A stretch of DNA of 64,000 nt from Siphonodentalium dalli (Eukaryota; Mollusca; Scaphopoda; Gadilida; Siphonodentaliidae): positions 105,554,278-105,618,277 of the forward strand of contig CP136069.1 of the NCBI GenBank assembly GCA_032622095.1, given 5' to 3'. Numbering within the stretch: the first letter of the stretch is position 1; the number at the start of each line of letters is the position of its first letter. Of this stretch, positions 56,735-64,000 are shown in pieces. Below the pieces are notes generated by a model, which was not told the DNA's origin, did not search any database, and saw only the letters and a program-made list of their open reading frames with translations. The position numbers and the translations under genes are program-made.

Positions 56735-56937
56735 CTAGCAGGTGACCCGACTTCGTCCGGACTTTGACCTTGAATTGACCATTTTGAAGGTCAAGGTGAG
56801 GTCGGAGTCACTATCCAAAACACTCCCCGGACAAAATTACCCGTAGGTATCAAATTTCGTCGAAATCCGCCCAGCAGTTTTCCCGGCCATAGCTAACAGA
56901 CAAACAAACAGACAGAAGTCCCAAAATATATATTAGA
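56735..56937 (-). mobile_element. Short Helitron in minisatellite
   Basis: CTAG 56735-56738 with the 'acttcgtccgg' hairpin arm. Minus-strand 5' TCTAATATATATTTTGGGAC ends at 56937. One 'gaccttgaattgacc' module and the 'agctaacagacaaacaaaca' leader. 203 bp in total. Confidence 0.75.
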
Positions 56938-57152
56938 TAATTTGTGGGTACCCCGACTTCGTCCGGGCTTTGACCTTGAATTGACCATTTTGAAGGTCAA
57001 GGTCAGGTCGGAGTCACGATTTGACCCGTCCAAAACACTCCCCGGACAAAATCACCCATAGGTATGAAATTTCGTCGAAATCCGTCCAGCAGTTTTCTCG
57101 GCCATAGCTAACAGACAAACAAACAGACAGAAGACACAAAATATATATTAGA
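56938..57152 (-). mobile_element. Short Helitron, variant 3' end
   Basis: Nearly the same body as the preceding copy, but its 3' terminus reads 'gggtacccacaaatta' on the minus strand and not CTAG. The 5' TC end is at 57151-57152. It abuts both neighbours. Confidence 0.65.
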
Positions 57153-57557
57153 TCATTTGTGGGTACCCGTTTCAAGGTGAAGGTCACTTTGGGCGGAAAA
57201 ACTGACCCGATGAAAATCTCCCCCATTCCCAGGAACCCCTAAGTACGAACACAGAATCACACAACACGCTCATGTCTGTACACAGATACAACACGCTCAT
57301 GTCTGGACACATACACACTATTTATCAACGACACTGCGGATACGAACGCTCTATAACTATCACGCGATTAACCCATGAACTACCCATTGCGGTGGCGGGG
57401 GACTGGAGAATGAGTGCTCTGACGTTCTCAGAAGCAGGGCGATGACATTCCATCTGGGATTTTACGCTTAGATAGGAGTTTGGGCTCAATCCGTCAGACA
57501 GTTTTCCCGGCCATAGCTAACAGACAGACAAACAGAAGTCCCAAAATATATATTAGA
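57153..57557 (-). mobile_element. Helitron, chimeric body
   Basis: The 3' end matches the previous variant ('catttgtgggtaccc'). The middle (57195-57480) matches the 1-2485 array ('acgctcatgtctg', 'ttgcggtgg', 'tgagtgctctga') and the 5' end matches the 56735 family. Head-to-tail with its neighbours. Confidence 0.7.
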
Positions 57558-59041
57558 TATGATTTCGAATGAGTCTGTCACTTTATACTTTAATATGATG
57601 GTTTGATATGAGTCTGCCACTTTCGAATTTAATATGATGTTTTTACAAGTTTCTACCACTTTTTCATTTAATATGATGGTTTGACTAGGTTGACATGAGT
57701 CAGCCACTTCCTACTTTAATATGATGGTTTAACAGGAGCCTAACACTTTATCATTTCATATGATGGTCTGCCACTTTACGTTTTGCTATGATGGTTTGCC
57801 ATGCGCATGCAACGCTATAATTTACAATATGATTTACAAAGATTGTTTCTCTGTCACTTTACACTTTAATTTGATGGTTTCACACGAGTATACCACTATA
57901 TAATTTAATATGATGGTTCGACAAGAGACTGCACCTTACAATATATAAAATATGATTTAAAATGAGTCTGTCACTTTAGAGTTTCATTTGATGCTTTAAC
58001 ACGAATCTACCACTATATATACTTTAATCTGATAGTTTGACAAGAGTCTTCACCCTACAAAATATAAAATATGATTTCGAATGACTCTGTCACTTTTGAG
58101 TTTCATTTGAAGCTTTAACACGAGTCTACCGCTATATACTTTAATCTGATAGTTTGACAAAGAGTCCGCCACCTATTTCCTACTTTAGTATGATGGTTTA
58201 CCACAAGCCTTCCACTTTATCATTTCATGATGGGTTGCCAAGAGTCTGCCATTTCATGATTTGGTATAATTATGGTTTGATATGAGTCTGCCACTTTCGA
58301 ATTTATATGATGTTTTTACAAGTTTCTACCACTTTTCTATTTAATATGATGGTTTGACAAGGTTGACATGAGTCTGTCATTTCCTACTGTAGTATGATGG
58401 TTTAACACGAGCCTTCCACTTTATAATTTCATGATGGGTTGCCAAGAGTCTGCCATTTCATGATTTGCTATGATGGTTTGCCATGCGCATGCAACGCTAT
58501 CATTTACAATATCATTTACAATGATTGTTTCGTCTGTCACTTTACAGTTTAATTTGACGGTTTAACACGAGTCTACCACTATATAATTTAATCTAATGGT
58601 TCAACAAGAGTCTGCCACTATTATATAAATTATGATTTCAAATGAGTCTGCCATCTTATACTTCCATTTGACGGTTTGATATGAGTCCGTCACTTTCGAA
58701 TTTAATATGATGGTTTTACACGATTCTACCACCTTTTCATTTAATTTGATCGTTTGACTAGCGTCTAGCCCTTTATAATAAAATATGATGGCTCGACAAT
58801 CGCGTGCCACTTTACAATTTAAAAATTATTTACAATGATGGTTGACAAGAGTCTTCCACTCTCTAATTTACAATATGATGGTTTGGCAAGCTGCCGGCAT
58901 TGTATTCTTTATTATGATGGTTTGACAAGAGTTGGCCACTATATTTTAATATGTTGGGTTGTCAAGACACTACCTTTTTATCTTTTAATCTGATGTTTTG
59001 ACAAAAGTCTGGCACTTGGTCATTTAATCGATTTCACGATT

Positions 59042-59147
59042 CTCCTCTTTCAATTCAAGTCTCTAACTTAAAGTCTAAGCAGTCTCGGTAAATTAGACAC
59101 TTCATGACAACTACACAGACACGAACAACAATAATATAATACCTACT
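59042..59147 (-). repeat. Repeat Q, copy 2 (part left of LINE)
   Basis: Includes 'agtctcggtaaattagacac', the unoccupied target of the transposon found at 36057-38356 in the other Q copy. The remainder of this copy lies at 61318-61800 beyond the LINE. Confidence 0.75.
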
Positions 59148-61317
59148 CCTAGTACAAAGACCTTTACTGAAAACGGAATAGAACTTGAAAATTCCAAACT
59201 CATATCGGAAAAGTTCAATGACTTTTTCTCAAAAAATGGGCGGGAAACTAGCCAACTCAATGAACATGAAAATGACTCTCATTTTACAGATTTTCTTCAT
59301 AACCGCAAACCAGACGACATCAATTTCAAAATAATTCCGACCTCTATACAGGAGATCATCCTCACATGTTTCTCTATGACTGGGAAAGTATCAAGGGATT
59401 TCAACAGTATATCAACTAAACTCATCAAGGAAACAATTGAGGAGATAGCCCCAGCATTATTGCATATTTTTAACTTGTCCTTAGAGCATGGAATAGTCCC
59501 TAACAAAATGAAAATTTCTAAAGTAGTCCCGATCCCAAAAAATAATACCACTCATGAAATCTCCAACTACAGACCTATCAGCATTATTCCAGCTATCTCT
59601 AAAATTCTCGAAAAAATAATGCATAAACGATTACTAGACTTCTTAAATGAACAAAACATACTCTATAAACACCAATACGGCTTCCGTCCTAATCATTCAA
59701 CCTTCCATCCTGTATTACACCTCCTCGATCAAGTTGTCTCAAATAATGACAAAATGACAAGAGATTCCACTTTAGCCCTATTTCTCGACCTCTCAAAAGC
59801 ATTTGACACGATAAATCACGATATCTTACTTCATAAACTAGATCACTATGGCATACGGGGCACAGCATACTCATGGTTTCAGAGCTATCTGCAAAATAGA
59901 AGGCAACATGTTGAACTCAATGGTACCAAATCTAAATTAACGGAAGTGACGTGTGGAGTGCCCCAGGGTTCAATACTGGGACCGATAATTTTCTTAAATT
60001 ACGTTAACGATATGTCCAATTCGACAACCATGGATATCTTGTCATACGCGGACGATACGACTCTAGTAACTGGTGGAAAAAATGGCGTCCTTGTAGAAAG
60101 TTATATGAATAATGGGTTACGCAACATATTCGCTTGGTGCTGTAGCAATAAGTTAGTGATCAATACTAAAAAAAAGCAACTATATGCTAATACACCCAGA
60201 GAACTATGATGACAAATGGAACTTCATAAAGGTTTACTTAAATAATACGGAACTAAATAAGATAGGAAATCTTGAGCACGAATCCTCCACAAAATTCTTA
60301 GGAATCAATATAGATGAAAACCTGACCTTCAAAAAACATGTGTCCTCTGTTTGTTCTAAAATGGTGAATGCCATATACCACATCAATAAAGTTAAACACT
60401 TATTTCCTGGTAGCGCACTTAAAACATTATATTATGCTCTAATACAAAGCCATCTTGTCTACGGTGTTCAAATATGGGGACACGTCCCAGCGGTAAAAAA
60501 AATCTTCATGCTTCAAAAACGCGCGATACGAGTTTTATGTAATAAGAAATATAGAAGCCACACAGAACCTCTTTTAAAAAAAGAAAATATACTCAAAATC
60601 TACGACATCCACAGAGTGCAAGCGGCTGTTTTCATGCATGATTGGTATTATATGCGCTTAATAGAATCATTCACCGACATGTTTACGAAACGCAAAACCG
60701 GACCAAACACCCGCAAAAGCACCCACTATTTTAAAAAAAACCAAGAACATCTTGGTCCCAACAACTACCATTCCATTCTTATCCAACTATATGGAACAAC
60801 TTAGATAAGGAATTTACATCATACCAATCCAGACACACATTCAAACGGCGTTTACATGCCGACTGCATTAAAAAATATGCTGCAACAATTAAATGCAACA
60901 ATCAAAGATGTCCCGACTGTGTGGTAACTCGTCAATAAGTGACTTGCCCTATATCGCAATCCACAACCTCACTCAGCACATTCCTACTCGACTTTCAAGG
61001 AACATCCCACTGAGAAGAAAGAGACAAACCATCGAGTAACCAATAATCGATTTATCTAGACGTATACCCTCCATGCATATAATCCAGTTAAATGCAACCA
61101 TTGTGAGATACATAATTATTTAGCCGTGCATTGTACAATGAATCTTAACCGCCTATCGTAACATCTTTTCATCTTTAAGGGGGCGGCAGTAAGACAGTCT
61201 AGCCTGACTATGCCACCCCCTCGAATATACAATGTAATATTTGTCAAATGTATCATGCATTAATATGTGTATATTTAAATAAAATATCCTATCCTATCCT
61301 ATCCTATCCTATCCTCC
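59148..61317 (+). mobile_element. CR1/L2-type LINE, 5' truncated, TATCC tail
   Basis: Inserted in repeat Q. It starts within the RT N-terminal region and ends with AATAAA (61278-61283) followed by six TATCC repeats (61285-61314). Short tandem 3' repeats instead of poly(A) are characteristic of CR1/L2-related LINEs. Comparison with the other Q copy places the insertion between 'cctactc' and 'cgtgattagataac'. Confidence 0.85.
59160..60950 (+). pseudogene. LINE reverse transcriptase, YADD intact, one frameshift
   Basis: The frame is open from about 59160. It shows 'NYRPISIIPAISKILEKIM' (59565), 'YGFRPNHST' (59675), 'LFLDLSKAFDTINHDILL' motif A (59780), 'GVPQGSILGPIIFLNYVNDM' motif B (59957) and 'LSYADDTTLV' motif C (60040) with both Asp present. 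A frameshift near 60185-60210 precedes 'STKFLGINIDENLTF' (thumb), 'HLVYGVQIWG' and 'LQKRAIRVLC'. A TAG at 60802-60804 and a possible Cys-rich end ('KCNNQRCPDC', near 60895) follow. The endonuclease is missing. Relatively young compared with the other LINE pieces. Confidence 0.85.
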
Positions 61318-61800
61318 GTGATTAGATAACTAATTCTCTTTTAATTTCTCTCTAATTCGAACAAACGGTGAATTAGAAGAGAGAAACAAACAGCGACATT
61401 GCATGAGAATAAAATCACATCTGTGATACTAGGTCACTAAGCGAGCAAGTGGACCGAATCATGTTGTTCACGTGCAGGTCAAAATGACGTGTTGTTTTAT
61501 TGCGACAGGGGTGCACTGAAGGGGGCGATCAAAGAAGTATCTTTTTGATGTGATGTTATGCCAGTATTCGACGCGTATTTTCATAAATGTAGAACAGTGT
61601 ATGCATATGCGGTGGATCCATCCCACTCACAGCCAACTCATTCGACAGTAAATGGTATTATAACTACCGTAGAGCGTAGGCTTTGGGTCCGTATACAACA
61701 TATAACTTGACATGGGCCCGAGTTGGTCATTCTCGCCCAGCGTCGATCTCTACTCTTGGCGCGCCGGACCGGCCCAGCAAAGTGTTCTGTTATATAAATA
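61318..61800 (-). repeat. Repeat Q, copy 2 (right part)
   Basis: Reverse complement of 35050-36000 without the R insertion. Sequence identity is high enough to follow base by base through 'acatctgtgatactaggtca' and 'cttggcgcgccgga'. Confidence 0.75.
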
Positions 61801-61837
61801 CACGCCTAATAATAACCACATATATCTTATATCTATA

Positions 61838-63384
61838 TCTATATTTGCGAATGTCTGTCTGTCTGTCTGTGTTCTATAGAAATTCGCAGGGGACCATCTA
61901 GATGATGCCAAAGGGGTCTACTAGGAGTAGCTTTTTACGAGAAAGATAATGGTCGGGTTAGAATTTTCTAAAGTGACGCCGTTGTTGTCAGGGGCAGAAA
62001 AGGGGGAGGGGCAGAAAAAAAATTGTTGCCGATTGCCACCAAACTTATATATAATCATCCCCATAATATGAGGAATCTAATGGTGTGGTTTAAATATGGC
62101 AAAAGTCGCGCCGTTCGCGTCAGGGGTGCCCGGAAAGGGGAGGGGCAGATTTTTTTTTCTGTCGCCGATTTCCACCCAAACTTATATATAATCATCCCCA
62201 TGATATGAAAAAACCAATGGTGTGGTTTAAAAGTGGCGTCGTTCGAGTCAGGGATGCACGGAAGGGGAGAGGGGCACCAAAATTGAAAAACTAATTTTAG
62301 CGCCGATCTCCACCAAATTGATATATATTCTTCTTCGTGATATAAGGAATCTGATTGTGCGATTTAACAACGCCAAACCCATGATATGAAAAAACCAACG
62401 GTGTGGTTTATAAGTGGCGTCGTTCGAGTCAGGGATGCACGGAAGGGGAGAGGGGCACCAAAATTGAAAAACTAATTTTAGCGCCGATCTCCACCAAATT
62501 GATATATATTCTTCTTCATTATACAAGGAATCAAATTGTGCGCTTTAACAACGCCAAATTTTTGTCTTTTGGTTGAGAGATTGGGAGGGGGTGGGCACTA
62601 AATTTGATAAGAATTGGTTTAGTCGCCGATTGCCACCACTCTTATAAAAAATCATCCCCATGGTATGAGGAGTCTAATGGTGTTGCTTATATCTGTCAAA
62701 GGTGGCCTCATTCGAGTCAGAGTTGCATTGAAAGGGACAGGGGCACCAAAATTGATGCACAATTTTTTTGCGCCAATTTCCACCAAATTGATACACGTTC
62801 TTATCCAAGATACGAGGAATCTAATCGTGTGATTTAAAGACGCCATAATGGTGCTGTTTGTTTGAGAGATGGGGGTGTGGATTGACACCAAATTTGATAA
62901 AAAAAATTGTTTAGTCGCCGATTATCACAAAACTTATAAACAATCATCTCCATGATATCAGGAGTATAATCGTGTGGTTTAAGGATGTCATAAGTTGGGC
63001 CATTCGAGTCAGTGGTGTATAGAGATGAGAGGGACAACAAATTATATCTATATGTTAAGTGCCGATTTCCACCAGATTGATACATATTCTTCTCTGTGAT
63101 ATAAGGAATCTTATCGTGTCGTTTAGATACACCAAATTTGTGCCCTATGCCTATGGGTGAGAGATATGAGGACCTTAAATTTGATAAGAATTTGTATACT
63201 CGCCAATTTTCACCAATTTCATATATATGCATCTCTAATCTCTAATGAGTCTTAGTGTGTGCAGCTTGAGACTGAAATAGGGACGGGAGGGTCACCAAGA
63301 CTGATACAGAATATTTTTAGTACTAATTACCATCAAATTCAGACACGTTCTTCTCAAATGATACAAGAAATCAAATAGTGCTGT
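61838..63384 (+). mobile_element. Helitron-like element with tandem modules
   Basis: Starts TCTATATTTGCGAATGTCTG followed by a TCTG run, like the leader of the Helitron at 52639. The body has many ~125-180 bp modules with 'gccgatttccaccaaa', 'atcatccccat' and 'gtcagggatgcacggaa'. Two ~180-bp units (62203 and 62382) are nearly identical. The 3' end with hairpin and CTRR was not found, so the class is provisional. Confidence 0.45.
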
Positions 63385-64000
63385 CTGTCTGTTTGTGTGC
63401 GTTCTATATATAACTTCACGCGGTACAATCGAGATGGCACAAAGGCGTTCTAAGAGGGGTAACTAATTACAAGGAAGATAACGGTGAGGGTAAATTTTTC
63501 TAAAATGACGCTGTTGGTGTCAGGGGAAGAAAAGGGGGAGGTCGGCAAAATTAAAAATATATCGTGAAATAGTTTTGTCGCCGATTTCCACCAAACGAAT
63601 ACATAATCACCTTCGCAATATGGCGTTGTTCGACAATCAACAATTGATTTAATAAACTATTTTTAGCCCAGATTTCCACCAAATTGATATATGATACGAA
63701 GAATATCATCGTGTGATTTAAAGACGTCGAATTACTCTTACTATTCTCAGAATTTGTTTAGTTGCTGATTACCACCAAACATATATATAATCATCGCCAG
63801 TATATCATGCATCCATGAGTCTAATGGGAGTGGTTTAAATAATTATGTCAAAAGAGGCAAACGCTGGTACAAATTTATTTGGCACCAATTTCCACCGAAT
63901 TCATACACGTTTTTCTCTAATCATATACCATGAATTAAATCACATTTGGTGTCGTTTGCGTCGCGGATGGCGAGCGGATATGCACTACCATTGATGAGAT
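63385..64000 (+). mobile_element. Second Helitron-like copy (cut by window end)
   Basis: 'tgtctgtctgtttgtgtgcg' and 'ttctatatataacttcacgc' repeat the leader of the copy at 61838, followed by the same modules. This head-to-tail pair resembles the other Helitron arrays in the window. Confidence 0.45.

Larger units (their letters stand above)
56520..59040. repeat. 39-bp minisatellite
   Basis: Degenerate units such as 'tatgatggtttgatatgagt' plus 'ctgccactttcgaatttaa' (39 bases) are repeated some forty times from about 56520 to 59040. Helitrons interrupt them at 56735-57557. 39 bases equal 13 codons, so minus-strand frames stay open for several units ('KVADSYQTIIL' repeats). Some units vary by a few bases. 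Confidence 0.85.

Noticed and set aside
61285-61314. TATCC repeat as telomere or satellite
   Set aside because: Only six units directly after an AATAAA at the end of a LINE. It is the element's 3' tail.

Overview
This window is a piece of an animal nuclear genome made almost entirely of transposable elements in several generations of nesting. I found no host protein-coding gene, tRNA or rRNA that I could defend. It is AT-rich, and every long open frame is either a retrotransposon (LINE) reverse transcriptase or endonuclease piece, a Penelope-like fragment, or a repeated PIN-like/CXC protein. The mix (several LINE lineages, many Helitrons ending in CTAG, hAT-like elements, a Penelope-like piece) suggests a marine invertebrate, perhaps a mollusc or other spiralian. 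I cannot name the species.

Layout. 1-2485: four Helitrons abutting head to tail on the minus strand. 3437-4770: two Helitron halves joined as a 1.3 kb palindrome between TA runs. 4996-5355: Penelope-like fragment. 6090-7363: decayed LINE. 9605-12530: dispersed repeat R, a LINE 3' end and a LINE ORF1 remnant. 12773-13958: a 593-bp unit repeated twice. 15650-16530: two more Helitrons. 16638-22087: a nearly full-length but broken LINE whose endonuclease holds an hAT element (17158-18332) with a perfect 8-bp target duplication. 22366-27618: a minus-strand LINE flanked by 55-bp direct repeats, itself split by a second LINE (22801-26138) flanked by 263-bp direct repeats. 29216-30580: hAT relatives in inverted order. 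30630-34975: the most complete LINE, inactivated by YADD to YADV and a frameshift. 35050-38364: repeat Q carrying repeat R and a 2.3 kb TIR transposon. 39762-41462: internally deleted LINE. 44981-48946: a 4 kb inverted repeat carrying two diverged copies of a PIN-like/CXC protein gene. 51454-55793: a putative hAT holding R copies, two tandem Helitrons and a U2-snRNA-like SINE candidate. 56520-59040: a 39-bp minisatellite split by Helitrons. 59148-61317: a LINE with a TATCC tail inserted in a second copy of Q. 61838-64000: Helitron-like tandem modules running off the window.

The nesting provides several internal empty sites. Uninterrupted R copies show that the 52639-55241 Helitrons went exactly between A and T. 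The second copy of Q shows the unoccupied target of the 36057-38356 transposon. Repeated LINE sequence shows the extent of the two long target duplications. All coding remnants appear dead, apart from intact YADD/FADD boxes in some fragments. Any present mobility would have to be driven by enzymes encoded elsewhere.
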